A program made the position numbers and the translations under genes. This document shows positions 1-12,624 of a DNA stretch of 64,000 bases, one piece after another. The DNA comes from Zopfochytrium polystomum (taxonomy: Eukaryota; Chytridiomycota; Chytridiomycetes; Chytridiales; Chytridiaceae). The stretch is taken from positions 62,001-126,000 of the forward strand of contig JAIVFJ010000174.1 in assembly GCA_025765615.1 (NCBI GenBank), in the 5' to 3' direction. The notes under the pieces are model-generated. The model was not told the DNA's origin and ran no database searches. It worked only from the letters and a program-made list of their open reading frames with translations. The stretch's first letter is position 1. Each line of letters opens with the position of its first letter.

Positions 1-2518
1 TTGACAGAGTCGGCCGCCGAGCCGACTCGTCGAAGGATATTTTCTTCGATAGTTGTGCCCCCACCAATCCTCATGTTTCGAACGTCGCCATAGCACCGAA
101 CCAGTTCTCCCATTATTTTGCTTATCCAATGGCAAGCAGTGAGAGGATGGGACAAGAGGAAAAACGAAGCGGCAAAAGGTATCGACTGGGGCGAAAGCTT
201 CGTGACGTCTTCGATTCGCGATTGGTCCAATGGATCAACGTAAGAGGACCAAGAACTTGGCGAGACCACGTTTGCACTGCCATTGCTGTGCCGCATCTGT
301 CGGTTGATCTGGGTGAGAGGGACGTTTACAAAGAGTAAGTTGGTGACGAGACTGCTGTAAGTTTCTGCTATGTGCTTGATCATTGCTTGACATTGAGTCA
401 TCTTTTTGACATCGGCGCGGCGCTTTATACGCTGACCTTGCTCAGACGACTTTGCGCCTCTTGACTAAACAGCGATGAGATGAGCCGTGCTCAGAGAAAC
501 GGTACCTTTTGAATTCTATCCTCACAGTATATCCGGCAAGCCTTCCAAAAATCCTGCATAGACTTCCGCATGACTTTACAGAGAGATTGAACGCACACTA
601 GAGTTGACTTCCACATTTGAAAATCTAGATCTTCGTCTGGGAGCAGACTCAGCAAGGAATTGAGTTCAGAGATGGCACTTACTGAAAAAACGTTCGAACG
701 CTTGGCTCTGTACTGTTGACAATGCTTTTTGAAAATCGGGAAGAGAGAGCCCATTCGATCGGCGGATTGGATCGAAATCAACCTCAAGAGGGGTTTCCAT
801 TGGTGCTTGTTGAGCCTCCTCATCCTCATTCATCGTGTTGAGGATGTAGTGTGGTTTTGGCGGCGGGATAGAGACCTCTGGAAGTAGCTTTGTCCGGGAT
901 TCGGCGTTGACCAGCGCTGTCATTGCAAATAAGCATCACAACCGCTTAGTGCAAGATCAAAGAAGGTTGAACCTTGGAGTTTCGCAACATGGCTACCATA
1001 AGCTTGAAACAACTGTAGAACAATCCATTGATACTGGTTGTCCAAGTAGAATTTAACAGGATCTTCTTCTGGGTCAAGGTCGACCAAATGACTGCAAGGT
1101 GTGAGAAAGGAAACTCACGGGTTGTTAGTTTTTACCTTAATATTCTTTCCTGCGACTCGAGAGGGTTTGATGACACTTCCAGTTGCTGAAACAGGTGGCC
1201 TCTAAAAGTGCGAATGATGCTCTCAACTTCAAACCAGACTTGCTCAAACACAACAAGATAGTGTTCGGGCAGCATTGTGTCCGCCGCATCTGCAGCCGCC
1301 AATTCATTGCGTTCGTTGGCCATCGAAGCTTTACTCGCAAATGACGACGACATCAAATATTTTCCTTTGTTATAGTCCCGGACTACAGCGTCAAATCTTC
1401 CCTGCCTGGAATGTCACAAAACACACAGTAGCAAAGTGCCGAACCTTGGAAATTGACTCTTTCAAGGTGCAAGGGAGATTAAAGAAGAATTTCCACTGCT
1501 CGAGAACAAACAGCGTTGCTCGAATTCTTTCTGCTTTTCGTCGACGCTCCAATAAGGGGGTGTACAACGATTGAGCAGAAGTCGAGAGTCCTAATAAACA
1601 AAAGATGTTAAAGTCGAAAGCGAAAGTCAGAATACCTTCGAGAGCTTTATCAAAAGAGTCCAGTCCTCTCGTTTCGGAAGTCACAATATTGTTCGCTTTT
1701 ATGTCCAAGTAGAACGCTGTGCTCCAAATTCAGTGACTTCGCAACTGTACGCAATCTCTCTCGCGCACCATCAATAGTACCCTTCGCACTCACAAATTTT
1801 GCAAAGTGCTGCTTCACAAGGTCCCTCATCAACTCATTGCTCCGGTCAACTGAAGCGGCGAGATATTTTGATCCATTCTGCACATCCCTGAATGATGTTT
1901 TTCCGTGAACAAGTTTGAGAAAGGCTTTCGGTTCGAAATTTTTGCTCGCGACGAGTAGTTTCTCTTTACGTTCAACTTCAGTATGTGGGAATGCTGAGCT
2001 CCAAGAGCCACCGACTGACCGTACTGCGCAGGGTTGAGGCTTTTGCGGCGGTTTCTCCTGCGTGAAGTAAGAATATGGCGGACACGAAGACACTGTCGTT
2101 CTTGTATTCACCCGATAATCGAAGGCTTTATTCCGAGGGGATCCGACAGGTCAACCTCCTCGGCAGCCACCTGAGGAGACTGTTGGCCGGTCTCGGACGC
2201 TTCGTGTTCATCCTGAGGGCTTTCCTCCTCCCATTTGTCCACGAGGATGTTTCGAAGGTTGTAAAATTTGAGAACTGCTCGCCCAAGTTGAGTCCCCTTA
2301 CAAGCTGAGCCACAGGGCAAACCGAACGATCATTCGCTCTCACCGGCTTGCTCCTCATCCCTGGCGGCGCTGGCAGCCGAGGAGAATGGTTTCCCTCTCA
2401 GTCCGGATGGCTGCGGAGTCGATTTGTCGGCCCCATCGTCAGTGGCGCGAGCTGCTGAGCCGGCCAACGAAGGTTGAAGCTGCGATCGGGGCTGAGGTGC
2501 ACGGCGGGAAGCCGACAT
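1..2518 (-). CDS. SEC5: Exocyst complex component Sec5, N-terminal part (3' end outside window)
   Basis: Subunit of the exocyst, which tethers secretory vesicles to the plasma membrane. The start is ATG at 2518. A short low-complexity leader is followed by a GTGAGA-type intron (about 2285-2343) and then the fungal Sec5 hallmark FYNLRNILVDKWEEE followed by DPLGIKPS. Further exons encode the LKLVHGKTSF region, the YTPLLERRRKAERIR segment with KFFFNLP, and a region around VFEQVWFEVESIIRTF. The frame near 230-1 still reads Sec5-like sequence (HPLTACHWISKIMGELV), so the gene continues past the window edge. At least seven exons are implied; exact splice sites beyond the first intron were not all resolved. 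Sec5 is normally about 900 residues, so roughly the first two thirds is here. Family identity is from recognised motifs, not a search. Confidence 0.85.
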
Positions 2519-2982
2519 TGACTTGTCTGGTCGGTTATATTTTTTCTGGCCTCTCCGTGAAGAGACATTGAAAGCGCCTTATGCACCGCCCAAGGAGCTG
2601 GTGAAGCGTGCAAGAAGCAATATCGCAGAGAGACACGGAGGCAGCCAAGGCATCGCCAAGGAAGCCTGGAAACCGAACAACTCGCCAATGATCGACGCGT
2701 TACCGCAATCGATCGTGGCGAACCACCAGATAGAGCAAGTAGTGACGATCAAGAAAATAGCCACGAATCGCGACACGGACAGGCCCACTGCGGAGCGGAA
2801 GTCCGGAACAAGGTGGGCAGACTGCCGTCGCGAGAGCGGCAGCTGATAAGAGCCGATCAGATCGCACACGGATAATTCTGGCGGCGAGCCAACTGGCACG
2901 TTACCCCACCGGGAGGTTTCCAATCGGAACACCGCACCGCGTGCACAGCGTGCAAGCCTCCGCCCTCATCGCAACCACCGAC

Positions 2983-3420
2983 ATGTTTCACCGCCACCCC
3001 GCGGTGGAACTGCTGGATCTGATCTTCTACCATGGCGGCTACCATGGAGCACCGTTTCTTCGGGGACAGGCCTGGTTCGGCATCTACTGGGCGAGCCGCT
3101 ACGGCAGCGTCTCAGCCTGGAGTGGTGGACGCGCAGAGGGCTTCCGCTGTGTCGTACGACATCCACGCCGTGAACCGCGCGAGCGAGGGGGCCCCGTCGA
3201 CGTCCTTCAGTGGAAGGGCAGCAGCCTCGCCTTCGAGAACTCGGAGAGGGCGCTCAGCAAGTACTCCAGTGGTGGCGGGACAGCGGGCTGGAGACCAAGT
3301 ACTCCTTTCGCGCCTTCGAAATGCTGCAGCCGTCTACGCCGCCAGTAGAGATGGAATCGTCGCCTCACTTCAATGGTGGAAAGACAGCAGGCTGGAGCTG
3401 AAGTTCCGTCACTCTGTCAC
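2983..3420 (+). pseudogene. Decayed ankyrin-repeat gene
   Basis: Pieces of a repeat protein are spread over different frames of the same strand. VLQWWRDSGLETKYS is read from 3262, SLQWWKDSRLELKF from about 3369, and earlier degenerate units lie near 3090-3240. The repeated LQWW(K/R)DSGLELKY core is the style of ankyrin array common in chytrid proteins (my recollection of the family). A plausible start, ATG at 2983, gives MFHRHPAVELLDLIFYHGG. No single frame stays open across the repeats and no convincing introns join them, so I call it a pseudogene; a multi-exon gene with indel errors is possible. It is divergent from SEC5. Confidence 0.5.
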
Positions 3421-4969
3421 TGAGCTCGGACCTCTTGCTTGTCTTCCCGCTCCGACCCGTGGTCTGGGTTGGTTTTGCACGCTTCGCACACCCCGCTCAC
3501 GTCGCGCATCCCTCTTTGCTTCCCAGCGTCTTTGACCCCTGGTCTTACGTCGGCGTGGATTTCCAGGTGTTTTGCGCTCGCCCTTGCCGCGTTGGCGCAG
3601 GTTTCGTTGAGTGCTGCAGCTCCTCCTTTCATTCCACCCCCCTCACGCGATCCTTGCTCCCGATTCGCTTGCACTCCCCCATCCTCCTCAATCTCCGCGC
3701 CGCCCGCTCTTGCGCCCCACTTGGGTACGATGTTTAGCTTCATGGAGTCGATCGTGCTGGATCCTAATCACTATGATACCTCGGATATAGTGATGGCTGG
3801 CCTTGCTGGGTATGTATTCTGATAAATACACTCCGGCCAGTGGGGGGTGCTTGCGGAATGCGCTTTCATGCTGCTACCTTCATGCTGGCCGTTTCGTTGT
3901 TTGGAACCAGAGCCGGTCTTGCTGCCACTCTAGTTTCACGTCGATGGTTCGATGGATTGCTGACGCGCGTGATGCTCTTGCGGCCTCGTGGCTGTTTCTG
4001 GTGCACAAATATTCATATCCCCACCTCCCCTCCCCACCTTCCCCCACTTTCACTCTTTCCCCTCTCCAGCCGGCAGATCCTTAACAGCTGCTTCTGCCCG
4101 TTGGAGAGGGAAAGGAGTTTCCGAAACTGGGAGATTTTGGTTGGTTTTCTTTTCCACTTTTTTACTTCGAGCGCTTTTAAACCGTGCGTTCGGCGTGTAC
4201 ATTTTTCGTCTTTAATCCTTGGACGCCTTTCGAGAATAAATGTTGAGGCTGGTTAAGCGATTGTTGTGTCATTAGAGAACTTTAGTCCGCCCGAACAAAG
4301 GAGATCTCCGCAATGTACAACCTTGTCGAGGACGGCACCGAGGTAATATGGGAAACGAGAGTCGAATCTCGGCGATATGTAAATGGCGACGGACGCCAAT
4401 TTCTCTCTTGCTCCTTCCTGACGCCTGAACTTTTCCTCTTTGCACGGAACGGCAATGAGCGTGTGCAGCGTGTCCAAAATTCCATTCCTCGCATTCTTGT
4501 GTTCGCAAAGCCCTCGCCCATTCAAATAGAAAATACCTCAACCAGAAAGTATGCCACAAAAACCTGGGAATTCTATTGCCAGCTAAATGGAAAACGGGAA
4601 AGACGAAGCGAGGAAACAAACAAAATAATGATACGCCCAACGAAGCAGGAGTAAGTGGAAACCAGCCGCAAAAAAATCAGCCGCGACAGGTAGTGTTAAA
4701 CAAAGTCAATTGGGTGGGAATAGAGGGGGAAAGAGGAGCGTGCAACAACGCTCAGAGCAACTACGGAGAGGCCCAAGGGATGAAGCAGAGAAAGTCCGAA
4801 AGTGAAGCGGAAGAAACAGAAAAGAAAAAGAAAAGGAGAAGGGCGAAATCCCCACACAGTTTTGGTCAGTAGTTCCACTCCTCACCCGCTCGGCCCCGCG
4901 CTGGCTCTACGGGCGCTGCGGCGCCCCCCTCTCCCACCTGTCCCGTAGCCCGGCATAAACCCGGGCCCG
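3421..4969. other. Intergenic stretch, no supported gene
   Basis: Pyrimidine-rich to about 4060, then AT-richer. The only coding-like hint is ATG at 3728 on the plus strand, which opens about 26 codons (start MFSFMESIVLDPNHYDTSD) and ends at a good donor (GTATGT, about 3811). No continuation with coding character was found downstream. Confidence 0.4.
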
Positions 4970-6898
4970 TCACCCCCCCGCGACCGACGGGGCCACGCCC
5001 TTCGCGACCGCCGCGGCCTTGAGCGTCTCAATCATCCTGTCCAGCCGCACTTCCTTGCCCCCCGAAGGCAACGGGTCCACAACTGGCCCGCTGACGGACG
5101 GCGCGCCGCCGCTACCGCCGGCACCAAACGCGACCTCAAACCTGACGGGCCTCGCGCGCTCGTTGACCCAGTTCAGCACCAGCACCGCGACCGACGCCGC
5201 GAGCCCGGCGTCCGCGCACTCGCCCAGGAACCGCAGCAGCTGCGCAAGGTCCGGGTCCGCCGCTTCGTCGACGAACCGCAGCACGCCCCCGTCGTTGCCG
5301 CCGTCCTGCCGCCCCGTGACGCCGCGCGCTACGGCCTCGTGGAGCACGGGGAAGCCACCTGCGGTCGCGGCCGACGCGACAAAGGCGCGGCGGAGGGACT
5401 CGGGCTGAGAGTAGATTACCTGCCCGCCGTGGCGCGCGAGTAGCTGGTTCATGGTCAATCGGAACCATTCGAGGGCGAGCGTGTCGGCGATGGACGCTTG
5501 GTTTGGTGCGATAACCGCTGGCGGCCCCGTGGATGCCATTCCAAAGGGCGAGGGTGTGCCAAAAGAGGCTAGCTGAGACGATTGGACCGCTCTTGAAGAC
5601 TGGTAAGGCGATTCCGGTGGAGAGGGGACTGTCGACGGTCTGACGGACGGGGTGGCGGTGCTCGGTCTCGGGCCAGCCGAGTACGTTCGCGTTATTTGTT
5701 GCGGCTGCTGCAGTTGTTGTTGCTCGTTCTGGTCGAAAATGTCTGCAGTCGGGATAGCTGGGAGTGGTGCATTGTAGTAGCTGTTGGTGTACGCGGCCGT
5801 TGCGAGAGGAGAGGACGCAGCGGGAGGATATGTGGCTGTCGCGCTGGAGGCGGCAAACCGGGCGCGGTCGAACGAGGTTGATCGCGGTCCGAGGTTTACG
5901 GGTGTGGAACGGCCCGAAGGGGTGAGGCGGCCCGACGGCGTCACGCGACCGTCGTTCGGGCCGAGCGAGCGGAAACGGGGGTCGACGTCGATTTGGACGA
6001 CCTTGATGTTGTGGTCGCTTTCGATGTGGGAAATCACTGCCGTCGGCATCGACCGCGGATCGCCTGACAACGGCGGCAACGAAAGTGGCGTGAGCCGGCG
6101 CCCTCCCTCACATTCACAAACACACAAATCTCACCATCGAAACGCCACTAGCCTTGTCCCAGGTTTCGGGTTCGACTCGTTGCACAGGCGGCAGGACAGC
6201 ACGTTTTGCCCTGCGCCGAGGTTGAAGTACACCAGGCACGACCACCACTCCTCCTCATTCACAAGAACGTCCTCAACACGGTAGTTCGACAAGGGGTGGG
6301 ATCTGCTCATCTTGTAGAGAATGTCGGTGATGAGCGGGTCGAAACGGGGCTTCTCCTTCTGTCGGCGGAGGCTGAGGGACTCGAAGAGCGAGGCAAGAGG
6401 GTTGGTGGTGGCGCGGGGGGACGATGACGGAGGTGACTGCGGGTGTGGAATGTAGCGGAGAATGAGGCCATGCTCCTTGAGTGCATGGTCGATCACCTGC
6501 TCGAAGGCTGCTCGTTCAAATGGGAGGAGGCGGTTGCTTTTCAGTACTGGCGGGACATCTGCAGATCAAACCCGCCGTGGAAGGAGGGTCGTATCTCGAA
6601 AGCTCATGCAAAAAAAGGGTTGAGGCACTGACCAGAAGCGTCGATCGGCCACTGCGGCCTCGTTGGGCAAGCACAGCTTGCAGCCGAAAAAGGCGTTCGG
6701 GCCGACGTACTCTTGCGGCAGGGCCGAGGGCGGGAGGGCGTAGGCGTGGACGAGCGGAGCCCACCACCAGAGGCGGGTCGTTTGGACGGAGGACAGCACC
6801 TCGGCGTCGGGGAACGCGGCCCAGTTGGTGGCCGTGATGGCGCGCATGATGTCGGCCTCGCCGCCGGCGGCGGGCGACGGCTGCTGCTGCGAATCCAT
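4970..6898 (-). CDS. Hypothetical protein, at least three exons
   Basis: Start ATG at 6898 (MDSQQQPSPAAGGEAD). Exon 1 carries LWWWAPLVHAY and CKLCLPNE. A second exon, about 6570-6131, contains ITDILYKMSRSHPLSNYRVEDVL and CRLCNES, and the last exon ends at 4970. The two CxxC pairs (CKLC, CRLC) could bind metal, but I do not recognise the family. The C-terminal half begins with a Ser/Thr/Pro/Gln-rich linker (about codons 20-200 of the last exon) and then a folded-looking Ala/Leu-rich region. The splice between exons 1 and 2 (donor GTCAGT near 6631) could not be made to hold frame exactly, so boundaries are approximate. Coding potential is supported by two conserved-looking blocks and high third-position GC. 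Confidence 0.55.
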
Positions 6899-7040
6899 CT
6901 TGGGGGTGAGTTGGAGGCGCGATCGTTGTCTCGGTCCCCGCCAATCCTCTCGCTGGCTGGCGCCGGCACTCTTCTCTCCCCCTCTCTTTCCGTCTCCCTA
7001 TCTCTCTCCTCTCGCTCTCTTCTTCAGCGTCCGTCCGTCC

Positions 7041-7043
<3 letters not shown>

Positions 7044-7085
<42 letters not shown>

Positions 7086-7102
7086 TGTGCGTGTGTGTGT
7101 GC
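7044..7102. repeat. (GT)n microsatellite
   Basis: Near-perfect dinucleotide tract, slightly interrupted after 7081. It lies about 145 bp upstream of the start codon of the minus-strand gene at 4970-6898, i.e. in its leader or promoter. Confidence 0.95.
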
Positions 7103-7589
7103 GTTTGGCTGTGAGTGTGAGTGTGGGCGAGGGAACGAACAGAGTCCGTCGGTCGAGCGCCGCAAGGGAATTTTTTGGTTTGGTTTGGTTTCCTGATTGC
7201 TTTGTCTCTCTATCAGTCTGACAGGCCAGTCAGCCTGTCTGCCTGTCCGCCTGCCTTTCTGCAAAATGATCTTCGTCCGAGCCCGCTGGTCCAAAATCCG
7301 TCGTACGACAAACAGTGGACACAGTAAGACACTGCGTAAATGCTCGCCGCCACAGCCAGTCAGTTCAACGTTCCCACCAACCTACCACCACCCACCACCA
7401 CCAACCAAGCGCGCTGCTGATTTTTGAACATACCTCTTTGCAAAGGGATACACAATCCCTCCGTCAAAACAAATTGAACAATGCGCGCGTGTGCAGACCC
7501 CCCTCCCCCTCCCGCGCGTCATCAGGCGCACACAACCCAAAGCTTCAAGCGGCGTTCGAGTAAAACTTGAGCCGCATGTGCATGGTTTG

Positions 7590-7591
<2 letters not shown>

Positions 7592-7629
<38 letters not shown>
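7592..7629. repeat. (GA)n microsatellite
   Basis: Perfect GA tract just past the stop codon of the GCP3 gene, in its 3' flank. Confidence 0.95.
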
Positions 7630-7631
<2 letters not shown>

Positions 7632-7673
7632 TTTCAAGAATTATCGTCAGAAAGACTGCCACTTCAACACACT

Positions 7674-10600
7674 CTACACACAACCACTCACAAAGTTGTA
7701 GTCCAGCCGGTCGCCAAGCCCGGCGAGGCTCGCATCCCGATGCTTCTTCAGCGTTCGAATTAGGTCCTCTAGCTCGTCCTGCCGGGTTTTCCGATTGTTC
7801 GGGGGAAAAAAAAACACCAACTGCGTCAGTCTCTGCACATCCGCACGTCGAGAAAACAAAAGTCGAAAAAATTACCCTAAAGCTCTGCCCAAGATCCTGC
7901 AGCCGCTCGTTCGCCTCTGCTGGACTCGTCGGCTTTCGCGACTCTCCCATCAACAGGTTTGAATAGTTCTTTCAATGTGCAAACGTTGGAAGTCAGTCCA
8001 AGACGCGAAAGCAACTGCACACCAAAACTTACCAAGACCAACGGTCTCGAGTCAGTTTCCCCCAAAACGGAATCGAGAAGCTCAGTCTGTTTGGATAATG
8101 ATGAGCATTTTGTTGCAACACAAAAAGCTTCCCAACACCACTTACCTGTGACTCCTGAAACGCAAGAATACGTTCGAACAGAAGAGTAAGCTGTCCAGCT
8201 ACGTTGCCGTCCTGGTTCGAACAAAAAGAGAAAGAATGACTCAGTGAGATTGGTCGATCGAGCGTCCACTGTATTCACCTCTCCAGATGACGACGATGAC
8301 AAGAGCCCATTTGAGGTAATCTTGTTCAGGTACTTGTTATGCGCCGCAATGAGCTGGTCCAAGGTCACCGCTCCGAGCGTCCAGGAACTTTTTGAGCTCG
8401 GTCCAAGAGCTTTCAAGAACCTTGATCGTTCGAGGAGAATTTAGTTTGGGGGCCGCTGTATATCGCACGAAGCCACATGGGCCGTGTACCTCGAAAAGAA
8501 TAAAGTACTGCAGTTGGAAAATGAAATGGATCATCTGGCTCAAAACGACCGAGGACTGGTGAAAGTGGGATTGCAGCCCTAGAGGGAAGCAAAACAAATA
8601 AATACGAAAACTCAGCCCGCACGGAAGAAATGCGAATCCTCGATGTGCACCGCACCAACCTCTATGCAAACGTAGCTGCCCAGCCTCGGTCGCCATTCTT
8701 CGCCATGATTGCGCCAGCGTATGCTCGATTCGCTTTAGCCGCCAGAGAAACGTAAACAGTTTTCTGTATTGGTGCATGGCAGGGGGGGTGGAACACTGTG
8801 CTGATAGGAGAATCGACGTGATAGTCGAGCGAAAACACGTCCCAGCCGCTGTCGCCGTCGGATAACTGTGCAGAAGGTGAAGCGCAAGACGTGTTGGTCA
8901 AGCGTTCGGCAACTTTTCCAGAAGACAGCTGTATTATTACCTCTAAAAGCCGCACGTCGAGACGCCGTATAATGTCCGGTTGTTCGAATTGAGCGTTGGA
9001 CGACCTTATGCTTGCTTCAAGCACTCCAGTGAGGTTGTGCCTCAAAATCAGGTGGGCCGACTTTGATAGATCGGTACTGAGGAAACGAGTTACAAGCGCG
9101 TTAAGCGTCCAAGTCGAGCCGTCTTTGGTGCAAAACTCACCCAAGCTTTTCCATCAGATTTTGAATCAGATCACCCTGTCCAAGTAGCAAGTACTTTTTC
9201 AAAGCAAGAAAGTGGTCCATCAAGCTGTAACGGTCAAACAAAATATCCAAAACAGAGCGGCTGATGTCGTTGTACGCCGTTTGAATGAGCTCGTCGAATG
9301 ACTCTTGGTCGCTGTAGTTCAATCCTTTGTATTTCAACCAACAGTTGCGCAAAAACGTAAGAAGGCAAGCGCAAAGTTCTTATTACTGCGATACCTTTTG
9401 CTTCATGAATCTGGCTGCTGTGCTGGACAGCAAACTCCTCGCTGTCACAGCTTTGTCGGAGGAAATTCAAGCTTTTTCCAATCAAAAAGCACTTCATGCA
9501 ATGCGATTAAGCGCCTCTGCGATTGGTCTCCAAATTCACCTTTTTGGCGGAAGCCTTTGTCATAAACGTTGGAACCATGTCGTACTGGATGGAGTATTGG
9601 GAACGCCAAATGTTGTCTTCACTGGGCGAAGCATCGGCGACGACAAAAAACTCGCCAAACGGGTCTTCCAGTTCGCCCTCGAAAATCCACTTTCTGAGTG
9701 TGTTGTAAAAGGGCACAGTCACCTAGTATTGAGTCAATACGGTTTGCAGTGGCGAAGTCAAGTCGCACATCGCAAAGCAGCTGGTCAGTGAACTGCTGAA
9801 TCTTGCTGTCACCATACTCCGCGTAGCAGTGAACCCCAGATATGAGTGCGCCGCCTTTCAAGTCTTTTTGCACATGTTGAGAGTCTGCGCAAAGCACGTC
9901 CACCCCTCACCTCTGCACGCGTCGATCAACACAGAGATGAACCGGAGACAAAGCAGCGGTTCCATAATCCAGACAGACAATCGCTTCAAGCTTAGGCCCT
10001 TTTCGAAAAACTTTGGTGCCATCGTCCCGTCACCGCCACTTCCCGTTTCTGCGCGCGTTCCGTCATTGTCGATTTCGCAATCGTTTTCCAGTACAGATAT
10101 TAAGTTAAAGTAGTTATTCAATTCGCGTTGGATTCCTGATGAGAAGCTCTATGCAAGTCATTTGGCGTTAGAATGAGCAGAGTTATTCATTTCGCCAGAG
10201 GAAATTTCCACACCTGTAAAATGAGTCCTTTAGCTCGCGACGCCTCCGTTTGAAACTCATTGATTCGGCGATATAAAAATCCAAGCTCCGCCATGTTGAG
10301 AACGCATTCAACAGCGGAGCTTGGTAGCGAGTCCTGTCGGTGTGAGAATTGTCCGCAAAGTCAATGCTTTGCAGAGGCGGGTTGGTAGAGACAAGATCAA
10401 AACCCTCACCGCCGTGACTGCATAAGTGCTGGTCTCTTTGTTAAACTTGACGAACTGGCCGTCGATACCTTGAAACACAAAAAGCATATCCCGCAAGATG
10501 ACCTTTTCGGACAAGCCTATTGACATTGGTGAGCAGATGTGCCTTGCAGTCGCTTCAGGAATGGAAGCAAAAGTTGACAGGAAGGAGGCTGACCTTGCTT

Positions 10601-11581
10601 GAACAAGCTTGCCGAGTAGTACAGATCGCTTGAAAGCTTCGCCTTCCCGCGCGCCTCGGTTTTCCCACCGAAGCTTTCGAACTCGCTCCTGCCTGGCTTG
10701 AGCTTTACGGTTGCCTCGGTAACCTTTTGGATGCCGGAAGCAGATAGTGCGGCATCTACCTCCGGAAGCGGAGTTAAGCTGCCCGTCCCGCTAACGGCCA
10801 GCAAGAAATAGAGAACCGCCCATCGTTGGCTCAAAACGCGCTGCATATGAAACCGTCAGTTGAGCGGCTAACGTTCAATGGTTGGATACCTTTGACGAAA
10901 GCTTACCGAGCAGGTTGGAAAACCGGACCGAGCTTTCCGGCGTTCCGTCGCGCTTAAGCACTTGCAGCAGCGCAGAATTAGTTTTCGTTGATAGGCTTAG
11001 CGCTGCACGCTCACGTTTTTTCCGAATCATGTCCGCAACATGTACCTCGTCCGGAAGAACCGTCGCCGAAATGCGACTGAAAACAAAAGGCAGAAAAAGA
11101 GTGTTATGGCCGTCCGACCACTCTGACGCCAAATCTCGTATAAAACTCACCTCCCCAATACCCTCACGCAGTACTCGGCCACGTCCGCCTTCTTCTCCTC
11201 CGTAGCGGCGCTCGCCGACAGAAACCTCTCCACCAGCCTCTGCACCGCGCTCCGGACTCGCGGGCCCAGGACTGCTGCTGCTGCTGGCCCATTGGCGTCT
11301 CCGACGGCGCCGCCGCCAACCCGGGCCATCGCCCCGTCGTCACCGGCAACGACACCAGGGTCTCTCCCGTGAAGCGGAGGGTGGCGCACGCCGCCTTCGA
11401 CGCGTGGCCTGCTGCCGTCGGTCGCGGCGCGCGAAAAGTACGGGTGCTGATACGGCGGGGCGTCCAGAGGGTCTGGCGTGTCGTCGTCGTCGGTGGCGGC
11501 GGCGGCGGCGAAGACGGAGCGAGGCTCGGGGGACGGGTCTTCGGTGGCGGGATGGTGGACTTTGTGGAAGGGGCCAAGCAT
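7674..11581 (-). CDS. SPC98: Gamma-tubulin complex protein 3 (Spc98/GCP3)
   Basis: Core subunit of the gamma-tubulin complex that nucleates microtubules at spindle pole bodies or centrosomes. ATG at 11581 opens an Ala-rich leader, then [11 protein letters not shown]. Further exons carry [60 protein letters not shown] and [16 protein letters not shown]. The GRIP core follows with [63 protein letters not shown] and [16 protein letters not shown]. The AHNKYLNKI block and a terminal [10 protein letters not shown] close the protein, matching the usual (L)RLDFN C-terminal signature. At least ten exons are needed; introns are short GT-AG. The motif order and the FQGIDG segment favour GCP3 over GCP2, though the two are related. 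Confidence 0.85.
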
Positions 11582-11714
11582 TTCGCGGCGGGGGCTGCTG
11601 TGCCTTTCTCGGTGGACAGTGGGGGAGGTGAGTGAGTGACGCTGTCAAGGAGAGAACCCTCGGGCAGCCCTCGGCTCACTTGCTCGTTTCTCGGTCCAGC
11701 GTGGGCGTCGAGCT

Positions 11715-11715
<1 letters not shown>

Positions 11716-11750
<35 letters not shown>
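11716..11750. repeat. (AC)n microsatellite
   Basis: Perfect dinucleotide tract in the interval between the GCP3 start codon (11581, minus) and the ISD11 start codon (11935, plus). Confidence 0.95.
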
Positions 11751-11751
<1 letters not shown>

Positions 11752-11934
11752 ACGCACACGCTGCTTGCCTCTCGCCCTCTATCCGCTGCTTCCTTGAGCT
11801 GGCTCGCGCAGCCCAGATTATGTATGGGTACGGAAGTGTGGACCAAATTCTTCAACTGACAGATCGCCCGCACTGACTTGTCAAATCGCAAACACCAACC
11901 TACAACAACAAACTCCAAACGATCCGCAAAAACA

Positions 11935-12447
11935 ATGTCCGCGTCGTCCCGCTTGCTCGGCCGCTCGTGCCGCTCGTGCCGCCTCACCACAATCAGCAGC
12001 AACCAGCTCTCGTCGGCTTCGTCGTCTTCACCAGTTCGTTTCGCCCACGCATTGCAGTCCTCGATCGGCGGCGCCACCCCCATAAAGCAGTCCGCAGCCT
12101 CGTCCTCCTTCGCCATCGCCCCTCTCGCCACCCGGCCCTTCTCCTCGCCAGCCTCATCGCCAACCGCCCCGCCCGCCGCACCGCAGAAGCCGCCGCAGCC
12201 GCCCACCCGCGCGCAGGTCCTCGATCTCTTCCGTGGTCTGCAGCGCTCCGCGCGGCACTTTGGCGCGTACAACTTTCGCGAGTACGTCAAGCGCCGGTCC
12301 CGCGACGCCTTCCGCGAGCACAAGTTCGAGTCGCATCCAAAGGTGCTCGCTGCGCTGTACGCGGAGGGGTGCAAGGAGCTCGAGGTGTGCAAGCGCCAGG
12401 GAAGGATCAGCGAGCTGTACAAGGCGTCCAAGCTGGTCGTCGAGTGA
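11935..12447 (+). CDS. ISD11: Isd11/LYRM4-like mitochondrial LYR-family protein
   Basis: Isd11 stabilises the cysteine desulfurase Nfs1 in mitochondrial Fe-S cluster assembly. The single-exon frame from ATG 11935 (context CAACAATGTCC) gives 170 residues. The last ~80 form the LYR-family domain: VLDLFRGLQRSARHFGAYNF, then REYVKRRSRDAFRE and ISELYKASKLVVE. The LYR tripeptide is LFR here, and the downstream conserved Phe is present in RDAFRE. YNFREY, RRSRDAFRE and the ELYK ending match Isd11 rather than other LYR proteins. The ~90-residue N-terminal extension, rich in Arg/Ser/Ala/Pro without acids, looks like a mitochondrial presequence; canonical Isd11 is only about 90-100 residues. An upstream in-frame TTG at 11878 was rejected as start. 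Confidence 0.75.
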   Translation: MSASSRLLGRSCRSCRLTTISSNQLSSASSSSPVRFAHALQSSIGGATPIKQSAASSSFAIAPLATRPFSSPASSPTAPPAAPQKPPQPPTRAQVLDLFRGLQRSARHFGAYNFREYVKRRSRDAFREHKFESHPKVLAALYAEGCKELEVCKRQGRISELYKASKLVVE

Positions 12448-12624
12448 GTGAAATGAGGGGGACGGGGGGTGTTCAAGGTTTCGTGTGATGTGACAAAGAT
12501 CATCGAACAAAATGGGCAGTGCGTCGTGAAGGAATTGCATTTCCAAAGAGAAAAAAAAAGAGAAAAAAGAGTGCGAAACATAGGAACGAAAGAAAGTACG
12601 AACAACGGTTTCCATTTCCATCAG

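Noticed and set aside
2579..2932. Hydrophobic minus-strand frame upstream of SEC5
   Set aside because: Hydrophobicity is its only feature; no motif, and it lies in the SEC5 upstream region.
3439..3822. Small gene at ATG 3728 (MFSFMESIVLDPNHYDTSD)
   Set aside because: One short coding-like exon with a donor but no continuation or family match.
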